64,000 nucleotides of DNA from positions 62,001 through 126,000 of the forward strand of contig JASXSV010000002.1 of NCBI GenBank assembly GCA_030674915.1, written 5' to 3'. A model generated the notes under the pieces. The model saw only the letters and a program-made list of their open reading frames with translations, was not told the DNA's origin and searched no databases. The position numbers and the translations under genes were made by a program. This DNA comes from Candidatus Endonucleibacter bathymodioli. Its GTDB lineage: Bacteria; Pseudomonadota; Gammaproteobacteria; Pseudomonadales; Endozoicomonadaceae. This document shows positions 1-8,603 of the stretch, one piece after another (position 1 is the first letter of the stretch; every line of letters starts with the position of its first letter).

Positions 1-2
1 GG

Positions 3-272
3 TGTGAGGGTGTTGCATCAGAAATTATCAGTGTTCTAAGTAAGCAGGCCGACCCGCAAATCTGTGGCATCATAAATTTCCTTGCTCCTACGTTGATGAT
101 GTCGTCGGTTATACTCATGATTAATTTGCGAGTGATGACACCTTTAGACAAATATTTTTTGAAATGCTTGCAGGAAAATACAAAATTTTGCTGGAGAAAA
201 GAGGCTACCAAAATAATGAGGAGTTACGCTCGATCGTACTCACTGGAGAACATAGCAGAGAGCAAGCAATAA
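3..272 (+). CDS. 3' end of an unidentified ORF cut by the window edge
   Basis: This reading frame is open from the first bases of the window to a TAA at 270-272 (89 codons), with its start presumably to the left. The translation contains a short hydrophobic stretch (FLAPTLMMSSVILMINLRVM) followed by a Lys/Arg-rich tail. I do not recognise it. It overlaps a minus-strand open frame (205-450), so at most one of the two is likely to be real. It could be chance. Confidence 0.25.
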   Translation, partial: CEGVASEIISVLSKQADPQICGIINFLAPTLMMSSVILMINLRVMTPLDKYFLKCLQENTKFCWRKEATKIMRSYARSYSLENIAESKQ

Positions 273-450
273 ATTTATAGATGCGGTGGGTTTTGGTATT
301 CAGGTCAAACACTGGATTGTTGAGTGCATTTGATATGGATTCAGGCAAAGGGTAATCTTCAATCTGGAATATCTCACCTGAATCAACATTGTAACTACCT
401 ATAAAGGATGGTTTGTTTTTCCGCAATAAATATATATTGCTGTTCACTAA
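205..450 (-). pseudogene. C-terminal remnant of an unidentified gene interrupted by IS5
   Basis: An open minus-strand frame of about 80 codons ends at 205 and enters the left end of the IS5 copy at 451. The nominal ATG lies inside the IS, so the original start must have been beyond the insertion. The peptide is ordinary and soluble in composition and matches no family I know. The abrupt join to the IS inverted repeat suggests a gene disrupted by transposition. It overlaps the plus-strand ORF 3-272. Confidence 0.3.
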
Positions 451-1623
451 GGAATCTCTGATTGAAGTGGCTTGCAAGTCGATTGTCAGATTTGCGATAA
501 AACTCTCTAACTTTCTCGCTTATTTCATCGTAATTTTCGATTCATTTTGTCGCTTTTGCCCATTTATCCGCTCTTGAGGCGGATTTAGGGCGCAATTATG
601 CCGTTAACGCATTACGTTGCAGGTATAAATTGGCCATTGCCATCAGGCTCATAACTTGCACCATGTTTTTTTCCAAACCACGGTAACGAGCTTTACGGTA
701 ACCAAACTGACACTTGAGGATTCGGAACAGGTGCTCTACCCTGGCTCGTATTTTTGATTGCTGGAGATTACATTTGCGTTGACTGCTACTTAGGTTGCCT
801 TTTCTTGGTTTGCGCTTGTCATTGACTTTCCAGTGCAATCCTAAGCATCGAGCGCCTCGCTTATATGTGTCGCTGGTGTAGCCCGCATCGCCAAAGATTA
901 CTTCGTCTTCCTTTCTCAACAAAGCAGGCAGTTCGCCAATATCCGCTTTATTGGCTGAGGTAACCGTTACTGTATGGGCAGTACCACTATTCACATCCGC
1001 ACCGACATGGATCTTCATGCCAAAACACCACTTATTTCCTTTACGTGTCTGGTGCATTTCAGGATCACGTTTGCCTTCGGCATTTTTGGTCGAGGACGAA
1101 GCGCTTATTAATGTGGCATCTACCATGGTGCCTTTTGAAAGTGCAAGGCCGTGTAGTTTCAAGTGCTCACTGACCGCAGCAAATAACTTGTCAGTCAATT
1201 GATTACGCTCCAATAGGTGACGAAATTTCAGGATAGTTGTTTCATCAGGTAACCGATCTTCGCACAGCTCCAATTTGGCAAATCTTCTCATTGATTCAAT
1301 TTCATACCGCTCGTCTTCCATCATCGGATCGGATAGTTGAAACCATTGCTGCATGAGATAGATACGCAGCATGGTGGTCAGGCCGATCGGCTGCGCCCTC
1401 CAATACGTCCACTTTTCGGGTAATGTGGTTTAATGATTGCTTCAAAGGCTGCCCAAGGAACACAAGATTCCATTTTCTCAAGAAATAACTCTTTTTGCGT
1501 TTTGCGTTTTGCGTTTTTTGGCTGCGTAGCTGAGAGACGCAAAACTTTGTTGTTTCATTTTGGATAACCGGTTTGCCTTAGCATGCTATTGTACTAGGTT
1601 TTGGAGATTCAATCAGAGATTCC
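451..1623 (-). mobile_element. IS5-family insertion sequence, nearly full length
   Basis: The element is bounded by a perfect 16-bp inverted repeat, GGAATCTCTGATTGAA at 451-466 and its complement at 1608-1623. It is flanked by CTAA on the left and CTAG on the right, both matching the CTAR target preference of the IS5 group but not identical. It encodes an IS5-type transposase on the minus strand. A small GCAAAAC tandem expansion near 1500-1520 shifts the frame of the N-terminal part, so the copy is probably no longer autonomous. A second copy, truncated at its 3' end, lies at 22111-22800. Confidence 0.85.
596..1372 (-). CDS. IS5-family DDE transposase, main reading frame
   Basis: The protein (258 aa from the internal ATG) aligns by eye with the IS5 transposase from the MLRI..LMQQWFQLSDPMMED block through the DATLI block (first Asp), the DPEMHQTRKGN and FGMK.H.G blocks, GDAGYTSD (second Asp) and RARVEHLFRILKCQFG (the Glu-bearing C-terminal block). 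The N-terminal 55-60 residues expected for IS5 are encoded just upstream (1373-1558), beginning [17 protein letters not shown], but in another frame that ends at a TGA overlapping this ATG. The same frame break exists in the copy at 22157, so it is either inherited or a programmed shift. Confidence 0.85.
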   Translation of the reverse strand: MLRIYLMQQWFQLSDPMMEDERYEIESMRRFAKLELCEDRLPDETTILKFRHLLERNQLTDKLFAAVSEHLKLHGLALSKGTMVDATLISASSSTKNAEGKRDPEMHQTRKGNKWCFGMKIHVGADVNSGTAHTVTVTSANKADIGELPALLRKEDEVIFGDAGYTSDTYKRGARCLGLHWKVNDKRKPRKGNLSSSQRKCNLQQSKIRARVEHLFRILKCQFGYRKARYRGLEKNMVQVMSLMAMANLYLQRNALTA

Positions 1624-1940
1624 CTAGTGACACTTACAAAAGAGGAGCACGCAGCCTTGGCATAAGCTGGAAGGTTAATGACAAACGTAAACCAAGGAAA
1701 AATATAAGCTCATCACAAAAGAAACAAAACCGTAAAAACTCACAGATTCGTGCCAGAGTAGAGCATTGCTTTAGAGTGATTAAATGTCAGTTCGGATACA
1801 AGAAAGCCGGATACAAAGGCTTAGTAAAAAATGCAGCTCAAGTATTCACCCTGCTTGGACTTGCCTATCTTTACATGCTACGAGGGCGTTTGGGGGGTTA
1901 ATACGCCCATTTATGAGACTTGTTCAGAGACTCCTTAACA
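1624..1940 (+). pseudogene. C-terminal fragment of a second IS5-type transposase
   Basis: An open frame to 1901 encodes about 90 residues starting [11 protein letters not shown] and including KIRARVEH-like [20 protein letters not shown], the C-terminal Glu block of IS5 transposases. It is close to, but distinct from, the IS5 at 451-1623. The N-terminal two thirds are missing. The terminal repeat GTTCAGAGACTCCTTAA follows at about 1919-1940. An almost identical fragment with the same left breakpoint is at 10817-11246. Confidence 0.8.
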
Positions 1941-2145
1941 AAGGTGAATATAGACGTCAAAAAATAAGTATAGGAAAATTAAATGTATGTTAAGTTAGTC
2001 CCTTACTAGCTTTATCGTTACTATTTAAATTTATTTTTTATTTTATTTTATTTAAACTTACCCCTGATTTTTCAAAGGTATATTAACGACTTCACTTTTC
2101 AATATAGTCACAGATATATGTAAGTTATGCTAAGTTATTTTTATA
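1941..2145. other. AT-rich spacer downstream of parB, no gene seen
   Basis: About 200 bp between the IS5 fragment and the parB stop. It includes a TTTATTTTTTATTTTATTT-type low-complexity tract (about 2024-2052). No convincing ORF or terminator hairpin was seen. Confidence 0.5.
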
Positions 2146-3045
2146 TTATTTAATATGTTCTAAAATACCATCTAACTCATCGAGACTATTGTAAGGTATC
2201 ATAACTCTACCCTTACCCTTGGCATTACATTGAATAGCAACTTTTGCTCCAATCTTCTCAGACAAATCCTCTTCTAGTCGCTTAATATCAGGATCAAGAC
2301 CTTTTTTTGACTTTTCTCCCTTATTCTTTTCTTGCTGCAATCGGCGTACTAACGACTCAGTTTGTCGAACAGATAATCCTTTAGCCACAATTATACTAGC
2401 AACCTCAAACTGATCACTTTCAGAAAGTGTTAACATCGCTCTTGCATGACCCATCTCTAGGTCACCATACTCCAGCATCTTTTTCACTTCAGAGCCAAGC
2501 GACATCAACCGTAAAGTATTAGCAACCGCTGTTCTAGATTTACCAACAAACTTAGCAACCTCCTGCTGCGTTAACTCAAACTCTTTCTGTAAACGAGAAA
2601 ATGCCATTGCTTCTTCAATAGGATTTAAGTCTTCTCGTTGGATATTCTCTATGATAGCCATAGCTGCCACCGTAGAATCTTCAGCAATATCCTTTATCAA
2701 CGAAGGTATCTCATCCAAACCAGCAATTTGAGCGGCTCTCCAACGTCTTTCACCAGCAATAATTTCATACCTGTTTTCAGCGACAGAACGAACAACAATA
2801 GGCTGAATTATACCTTGCTCTTTAATACTATCAGCTAACTCTTCAAGAGAGTCAGGATGCATATCACGCCTAGGCTGGTACTTACCTCTGCCTATAAACT
2901 CTATAGGGATATGTCTCAGCTCACCATCTACCCCACCTCTCAGATCATCTGCTAGCCCTACTGCCAAATCTCCTGTGGCAGAAGAAGATAACTTAGCACT
3001 TCCAAGCAGTGCGTTAAGATTTGTCCCTAAACGTTGCTTCGCCAT
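2146..3045 (-). CDS. parB: chromosome-partitioning protein ParB
   Basis: ParB (299 aa) is a CTP-dependent DNA clamp that loads at parS sites near the origin and works with ParA to segregate the chromosome. Visible features are the N-terminal MAKQRLGTNLNALLG, the ParB/Srx nuclease-like box with GERRWRAAQ (about residues 98-106), the helix-turn-helix around LTQQEVAKFVGKSRTAVANT (about 153-172), and a C-terminal dimerisation region. The length is typical for the chromosomal family. It begins 3 bp after the parA stop, so it is the last gene of mnmG-rsmG-parA-parB. I saw no obvious parS (TGTTTCACGTGAAACA) within the window. Confidence 0.95.
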   Translation of the reverse strand: MAKQRLGTNLNALLGSAKLSSSATGDLAVGLADDLRGGVDGELRHIPIEFIGRGKYQPRRDMHPDSLEELADSIKEQGIIQPIVVRSVAENRYEIIAGERRWRAAQIAGLDEIPSLIKDIAEDSTVAAMAIIENIQREDLNPIEEAMAFSRLQKEFELTQQEVAKFVGKSRTAVANTLRLMSLGSEVKKMLEYGDLEMGHARAMLTLSESDQFEVASIIVAKGLSVRQTESLVRRLQQEKNKGEKSKKGLDPDIKRLEEDLSEKIGAKVAIQCNAKGKGRVMIPYNSLDELDGILEHIK

Positions 3046-3048
3046 AAG

Positions 3049-3846
3049 TTAACAAACTCCAACTTTCATTTCAGTCTTCTCAAGCTCATGCTTACGCAAC
3101 AGCTCACCAGCTAACGCTAAATAAGCTATAGCCCCTCTAGAGTGTTTATCGTAAGCCAATACCGTCATTCCGTGACTAGGAGCTTCTGCAAGTCGGATAT
3201 TTCGAGGAATAACTGTTTTATAAACCTGATCACCGAAGTGACTTATCAGCTGTCTCGACACCTCCGTTGTTAAACTAGCTCTTGGGTCGTACATAGTCCG
3301 CAACAAACCTTCGATACGTAAATCAGGATTTATTGTGTTTCTAATGCCTGTTATTGTGTCAATTAGTGCTGATAGCCCTTCTAAAGCATAGTATTCACAT
3401 TGCATAGGAATAATTACACTGCCGGCAGCAACCACCGCATTTACTGTTAACATATTAAGTGAAGGAGGGCAGTCAATGAGAATAAAGTCATACTTATAAA
3501 TTACTTTTTTAAGCTCTTTTTTCAGGATAAACTCCTTGTTATCCATATGCATAAGTTCAACTTCTGCCGCAGTCAAATCAGCATTAGCGGGCAATAGATC
3601 ATACCCTCCATCAAGGTCTATGCAGATGGTATCCTTAATATCATGCTTCCCTGTTAAAACATGATAAATAGACTTGTCCAAATCATGCTTGTTAACACCA
3701 CTACCCATAGTTGCGTTACCCTGCGGATCTAGATCTAATAATAAAACTTTTTTACCGCAAACAGCCAACGAAGCGGCCAAATTAACGCTAGAAGTGGTCT
3801 TGCCCACTCCACCTTTTTGATTGGTTATCGCAAGAATTCTTCCCAC
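3049..3846 (-). CDS. parA: chromosome-partitioning ATPase ParA (Soj)
   Basis: ParA (265 aa) is a deviant Walker A ATPase that binds nucleoid DNA and drives ParB-parS complexes apart. The sequence opens with GRILAITNQKGGVGKTT, the KGGxGKT loop, followed by the LLLDLDPQGNAT block and DFILIDCPPSL (Walker B). The predicted start is a GTG (3846-3844), normal for this family, whose members begin M(G)(R/K)ILAI. It sits 23 bp downstream of rsmG and 3 bp upstream of parB, so translational coupling is likely. Confidence 0.96.
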   Translation of the reverse strand: MGRILAITNQKGGVGKTTSSVNLAASLAVCGKKVLLLDLDPQGNATMGSGVNKHDLDKSIYHVLTGKHDIKDTICIDLDGGYDLLPANADLTAAEVELMHMDNKEFILKKELKKVIYKYDFILIDCPPSLNMLTVNAVVAAGSVIIPMQCEYYALEGLSALIDTITGIRNTINPDLRIEGLLRTMYDPRASLTTEVSRQLISHFGDQVYKTVIPRNIRLAEAPSHGMTVLAYDKHSRGAIAYLALAGELLRKHELEKTEMKVGVC

Positions 3847-3869
3847 AACTGTCTGCCACCGTTCAATAC

Positions 3870-4514
3870 TTATTGCTTACGTAGAATTACAAGATGACGC
3901 ACCCCAACATTATCTGGTACGTGCAAAGAAACAACCTTCACCAGTTCGCAATCAGTATGTTTCGTCAACTCATTAATTTCTTCATTAGGATATCGCCCTT
4001 TCATCGCCAGATAAACACCTGAATCTCTCAAAAGATGCTTTACCTTTTGCACCATCTCAATTAAGGAGCTAAAAGCTCTACTGGTTACCTCACTAAAAAG
4101 ACTCTCTGTCTGATAACACTCAACCCTAGAATTAATAACTGTTAAATTATTCAAGCCCAACTCCATCTTAACATGTGTCATAAAGCGAGTCTTTTTGCCA
4201 TTGCTATCAAGTGTTGATACAAGCTTATCTGGATAGAGAATAGCAAGAGGGATACCAGGCAACCCAGGACCAGAGCCAATATCCAGCATATTATCGCTTT
4301 TTACAAAAGGAGCAATACTTAAACTATCTATAACATGGCGAGAGACCATTTGTACAGGATCTCTAACCGAAGTTAGGTTATAGGTCTTATTCCACTTTAC
4401 CAGCAATGCTACGTATCTGCTTAGAAGGTCTACCTGTATACCAGACAAGGATAGAGTTAATCCTTCAGCGCCAATACTAATACACTCACTTATAGAGGTT
4501 TTTGGGTCTATCAA
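3870..4514 (-). CDS. rsmG: 16S rRNA (guanine-527 N7)-methyltransferase RsmG (GidB)
   Basis: RsmG (214 aa) methylates G527 of 16S rRNA using S-adenosylmethionine. The SAM-binding motif is clear: NMLDIGSGPGLPGIPLAI (about residues 74-91). The upstream WNKTYNLTSVRD block and the downstream SRAFSSL are also typical of the family. The most upstream start is a TTG preceded by AGGAATG. No in-frame ATG lies nearby, so the start is uncertain by a few residues. It lies between mnmG (51 bp upstream) and parA, the standard origin-proximal order of gammaproteobacteria. Confidence 0.95.
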   Translation of the reverse strand: MIDPKTSISECISIGAEGLTLSLSGIQVDLLSRYVALLVKWNKTYNLTSVRDPVQMVSRHVIDSLSIAPFVKSDNMLDIGSGPGLPGIPLAILYPDKLVSTLDSNGKKTRFMTHVKMELGLNNLTVINSRVECYQTESLFSEVTSRAFSSLIEMVQKVKHLLRDSGVYLAMKGRYPNEEINELTKHTDCELVKVVSLHVPDNVGVRHLVILRKQ

Positions 4515-4565
4515 AAAACATTCCTAAAATGCAAAACAAACCAAGTATAGTGTCCTATCCTTATT

Positions 4566-6458
4566 TTATACAACTTTTGACTTCTTTTTTAGATGAATTA
4601 GAATCAATGACACTGCAGCCTGTGTTACACCCTGTATCCTAGATGCTCGACCCAAAGTCTCAGGTTTGCTTTCCATAAGTTTCTGACGACTTTCATTAGA
4701 AAGACCATTGATCTTTTCAAAATCTAAACTATCAGGGATTCTAGTGTTTTCATATCTACGTAGTTTTTCTATATCTACTGCCTGACGATCAATGTATCCC
4801 TGGTATTTAATCTGAGTCTCAACCTGCTCTGTTACTTGGGGGTTGGTTTCTGCCTCCCCAACAAGACCTGCAACATCCTGATAGTTCAACTCAGGTCTAC
4901 GTAATAATTCCAAGAGACTGTATTCTCTGCTAACCGTATTGGCAAGTTTGCTTTCTATTTTTTTAGACTCTTCACTACTAGGATGAATAAAACATCTTTT
5001 CAATCTCGCAGTTTCTTTCTCAATTCTCTCTTTCTTATCACAAAAAGACTCCCAGCGTGCATCATTCACTAAACCTAGCTCACGGCCTTTCTCTGTGAGC
5101 CTTAGATCCCCATTATCCTCCCGAAGAATAAGCCTATACTCAGCACGACTAGTAAACATTCGATAAGGTTCACTGGTGCCATTTGTTATAAGGTCGTCTA
5201 CCAACACTCCTATATACGCTTCATCACGACGTGGACACCAGCTTTCTTTGTTTTGTGATCTCAAAGCTGCGTTCAAACCCGCCAGCAACCCCTGAGCTGC
5301 TGCTTCTTCATAACCAGTTGTGCCGTTAATCTGTCCAGCAAAAAATAAACCTCTAATCTCTTTGGTTTCCAAGGAGGACTTTAATCCTCTAGGATCAAAG
5401 TAATCATACTCTATTGCATAGCCTGGACGAGTTATATGGGCGTTTTCAAGACCTTTAATGGAACGTACAAGATTTACCTGTACATTAAAGGGCAGGCTTG
5501 TTGATATCCCGTTAGGGTACAATTCATGAGTACTTAACCCTTCTGGCTCGATAAAAATCTGATGTGAGCTTTTATCAGCAAACCTTATAACCTTGTCTTC
5601 TACTGATGGACAATATCTTGGGCCAATCCCTTCAATAACCCCAGTAATAAGAGGCGAACTCCCCAAGTTTTCACGGATAAGGCTATGAGTAGACTCATTT
5701 GTATGGGTAATATAGCAACAAACCTGCTCAGGATGTTCATCTCTTGATCCTGTGTAAGACATAACAGGTCTAGGGTCACTACCAACCTGCTTATCCATGA
5801 CAGAAAAATCAACAGAGCGAGCATCAATTCTGGGTGGCGTACCTGTTTTTAGACGCTTAACACCAAAGGGTAAATCTCTTAGTTTTTCAGCCAACCTTAT
5901 TGACGGAGGGTCTCCTGCCCTGCCAGCACTATAACTATTCATACCTACATGAATTTTACCTTTAAGAAAAGTTCCTGCTGTAAGTACTACATTCTCAGCA
6001 AGAAAGCGCACTCCCATATTAGTGACAACACCCCTAACTTTATCGTGAACCCCTCCCTCCCCAAATATCAAATCATCTGCTGACTGCTGAAATATTAACA
6101 AATTATCTTGATTTTCTAACACTTTACGAATAAAAGCTTTATATAAAGAGCGATCAGCTTGAGCTCTAGTTGCTCTAACTGCCGGACCTTTCCTTGCATT
6201 AAGAATACGGAACTGTATACCACTAAAATCTGTAGCCTTTGCCATTACTCCGCCTAATGCATCAATCTCTTTAACCAAGTGACTTTTACCAATACCTCCA
6301 ATGGCTGGATTACAAGACATCATTCCTAATGTTTCTATGTTATGAGTAAGTAATAAAGTTTTCACCCCCATTCGTGCTGATGCTAAGGCCGCCTCTGTAC
6401 CGGCATGACCTCCTCCAATAACAATGACTTCAAACTTTGCTGGAAAATCCACATCCAA
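4566..6458 (-). CDS. mnmG: tRNA uridine-5-carboxymethylaminomethyl modification enzyme MnmG (GidA)
   Basis: MnmG (630 aa, normal length) is the FAD-dependent partner of MnmE, forming cmnm5U at the wobble position of several tRNAs. The N-terminal dinucleotide fold is intact ([14 protein letters not shown]), as are the [20 protein letters not shown] signature, the GTPPRID block and the second FAD motif ([20 protein letters not shown]). The chosen TTG start follows AGGTGAT. It is the first gene of the minus-strand cluster reading away from the proposed origin. Its usual neighbour mnmE is not in the window. Confidence 0.97.
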   Translation of the reverse strand: MDVDFPAKFEVIVIGGGHAGTEAALASARMGVKTLLLTHNIETLGMMSCNPAIGGIGKSHLVKEIDALGGVMAKATDFSGIQFRILNARKGPAVRATRAQADRSLYKAFIRKVLENQDNLLIFQQSADDLIFGEGGVHDKVRGVVTNMGVRFLAENVVLTAGTFLKGKIHVGMNSYSAGRAGDPPSIRLAEKLRDLPFGVKRLKTGTPPRIDARSVDFSVMDKQVGSDPRPVMSYTGSRDEHPEQVCCYITHTNESTHSLIRENLGSSPLITGVIEGIGPRYCPSVEDKVIRFADKSSHQIFIEPEGLSTHELYPNGISTSLPFNVQVNLVRSIKGLENAHITRPGYAIEYDYFDPRGLKSSLETKEIRGLFFAGQINGTTGYEEAAAQGLLAGLNAALRSQNKESWCPRRDEAYIGVLVDDLITNGTSEPYRMFTSRAEYRLILREDNGDLRLTEKGRELGLVNDARWESFCDKKERIEKETARLKRCFIHPSSEESKKIESKLANTVSREYSLLELLRRPELNYQDVAGLVGEAETNPQVTEQVETQIKYQGYIDRQAVDIEKLRRYENTRIPDSLDFEKINGLSNESRQKLMESKPETLGRASRIQGVTQAAVSLILIHLKKKSKVV

Positions 6459-6677
6459 AATAAATCACCTGCCTATTTCATAATATTTAATGGGTATATC
6501 ACTTTTCTTAGTTATTATAAATATTCACTCTTTTTTTGAAAAACACCCATTTTACTAGAAACATTATGACTAGACCTCAGCATAACCCAATAAAGTCTAT
6601 TATATACTGGTAAAACATCAACATGCAAAAATCCTTTATAACACACCCAGCTCTTCGTGTCAGCCACGGACCTATAC

Positions 6678-6800
6678 CTTATACCATTGAATGTGTGGGG
6701 CTACTGACTGCCCTCACTTCCCTGTTATCTACTTGCTCGTAGGATCATGGGTCATCGATAGTTTGTCAGCTACTCTCACCCTCTAAAGTAATGCGTATAG
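6678..6800. repeat. MITE-like intergenic repeat, copy 1
   Basis: This copy starts TATACCATTGAATGTGTGGG, contains the CTACTGACTGCCCTCAC and CTTGCTCGTAGGATCATGGG cores, and ends CACCCTCTAAAGTAATGCGT. These blocks recur in the same order in the other copies of the family. It lies between mnmG and the proposed oriC. Confidence 0.7.
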
Positions 6801-7063
6801 AACCTGCTTTTCGCAAATTTTGTCACCTTAAACTCTTTGAAGAATTTCAGGACGAGGCTAGCGTTCTTTTGACTCCTCTAAAAGACACTACGTGCGTGCT
6901 ATAACGAAGTTTATAGACTAGGTGCTGCTAAGAATATTCGAAAAAGCACTAACTTTTTGATGCTCTAGATGCTCTGTTGGGTGTCAAATTACTTAGTATA
7001 TTTGTCATTGCTTACAAAATAAGAAGTTTCAATAAAAGTCCTTAAAGGAACTGGTTATCTTAA

Positions 7064-7434
7064 TGTTATTACTTATTACTTATTACTTATTACTTATTAA
7101 TATATTTTATATTGATATATGTGATGTTTTATTATTATTGTTGTTATTATTAGGGCCTATGAAATCTGTGTGTAAGCTTCTTTTTTGTTTAAAAAACAAT
7201 AAGTTACGTTAAGTATAAGGCTGTTTATTTTATAAGTATAAGCTTTTATTAACGTGTACGTTACCTGTGGGTAAAAAGCGACATATCCACAACCCCATAT
7301 CACCTATTATTATCCACAGGGTTATCCCTCTGTTTTCACACACCCTTTTCCACAAAACTTAGTAATACATTTATACTAATTTAATCAAAGAAATCATAAT
7401 GTTGCTTAATTGCTAGTTTTTTCTTATCCACAAC
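7064..7434. other. probable chromosomal replication origin (oriC)
   Basis: Two perfect DnaA boxes TTATCCACA occur at 7310-7318 and 7424-7432. One-mismatch boxes are at 7266-7274 (TGTGGGTAA, reverse), 7283-7291 (ATATCCACA) and 7346-7354 (TTTTCCACA). To the left, at 7064-7155, is a very AT-rich tract with four TTATTAC-type heptamer repeats followed by TATATTTTATATTGATATAT, a good candidate unwinding element. The position, upstream of mnmG with mnmG-rsmG-parAB reading away from it, matches known gammaproteobacterial origins. No gene is present from 6459 to about 7590. A GC-skew switch here would confirm it. Confidence 0.8.
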
Positions 7435-7589
7435 CATTAAGGTCGTACTAGCGCTGTACTAGCTTCATACTAGTAATAAAATTTTGTAAAACTGTCGTTA
7501 TTAGCTATAATTAATACCCACTCATGTGTAGATTAACTCTTGTTTGCGGGCCTATCACTGGATGGGACGATCCCTGACCACACCAAGAT

Positions 7590-8330
7590 AATGAGCTTTC
7601 GTTACTTATAAAGCGTTATAATTTGGCACGCAAAATCTTTAACGAAGTGAATGATTGGCTGAGTGATGCTGGCGTGCTGGTCAAAGAAGGCGCGCTGATG
7701 GATTCCATAATTATCGAAGTGCCTAACTCTACCCAGAATAAATCCGGTGAGCGTGATTCCGAGATACATCAAACCAAGAAGGGTAATTAGTGGCACTTCG
7801 GCATGAAATGCTCATATCAGTGTCTATGCTCGAACTGGGTTGACGAATAGCCTTACGACCACCGCTGCCAACGAACACGATCTCAATCAAGCTGAAAATC
7901 TACTGCATGGTGATGAGGAGCTCCTCTTCGTAGATGCTGGTTATCGTGGCGCAGAAAAACGGGATGAATTGAAAAAAAAGATGCCGACTGTCATATCGAG
8001 GAACTACCAGGAAAAGTAAAGAATTGGAAGAAAAATCCAAGGATTAACAATGTTATGATCAATATCGAATGCATGAGAGTTAGTGTATAAGCCAAGGTTG
8101 AGCATCCGTTTCGGATCATCAAATGTTAGTTCGGATTTATCAAAGATCGCTACCGAGGCTTAGCTAATAATGGCAGCAAATTGCTATGCTGTTTGCTATG
8201 GCAAACATCGTCCGATGTGGGGTAAGTGCTCAAAATATAGGATTAGTGTACCTGTATGTCGGGAAATCGGCATGCAGGCACTGAAAAACGAACAAAAATT
8301 GGACTGTTAACCTGCGAATAGACTGCAATG
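7590..8330 (+). pseudogene. decayed IS5-family transposase, third subtype
   Basis: Fragments of IS5 transposase are readable in shifting frames: LARKIFNEVNDWLSDAGVL, the GALMDSIIIEVPNSTQNK block, DSEIHQTKKGN followed by a TAG, WHFGMK, a DAGY-like LRRCWLSW region, and a degenerate VEHPFRIIKC. At least five stops or frameshifts are visible, so it is dead. Its 3' tail (8205-8330) reappears at 33490-33640, so this subtype existed in more than one copy. Confidence 0.8.
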
Positions 8331-8495
8331 TGTTGATTGTCTTAAAAAATAGGTCTTAATTGCACCTTCCTTCGTATTAGTATTTATGAATATTAGATTG
8401 CATATGAATATAGGTATAATAAGCCGATATATTGCAAAAGAACTTATGTTTTTAGCTACACTTTTATGTTTATTTTAACTTTCCAACTGGCTATC

Positions 8496-8588
8496 ATGAA
8501 AAAAATTAGACTATTTTACTTGACTATTGCAATGCTCTTAAGTGGTATAAGTATAGCCACATTGGATGGATTAGACACAGATGTTTAG
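8496..8588 (+). pseudogene. signal-peptide ORF in frame with the F-box/WD40 ORF, ended by TAG
   Basis: A 30-codon ORF encodes a textbook Sec signal peptide (MKKIRLFYLTIAMLLSGISI, then an Ala-type cleavage region) and stops at TAG 8586-8588. It is in the same frame as the F-box/WD40 ORF that follows at 8604, with only SLEINV between. I infer that the two were one exported protein, now split by an amber codon, or that the stop is read through. A sequencing error is also possible. Confidence 0.6.
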
Positions 8589-8603
8589 AGTTTAGAGATT
8601 AAT

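Noticed and set aside
951..1202. Plus-strand ORF opposite the IS5 transposase
   Set aside because: Shadow of the minus-strand transposase; no family resemblance.
7064..7096. TTATTAC repeats considered as a CRISPR or iteron plasmid origin
   Set aside because: Heptamers in an AT-rich tract beside DnaA boxes and mnmG fit chromosomal oriC better.
2146..7434. parS site near parAB
   Set aside because: I looked for TGTTTCACGTGAAACA-like palindromes and saw none; TTTCACGTCC at 14793 is only a partial match.
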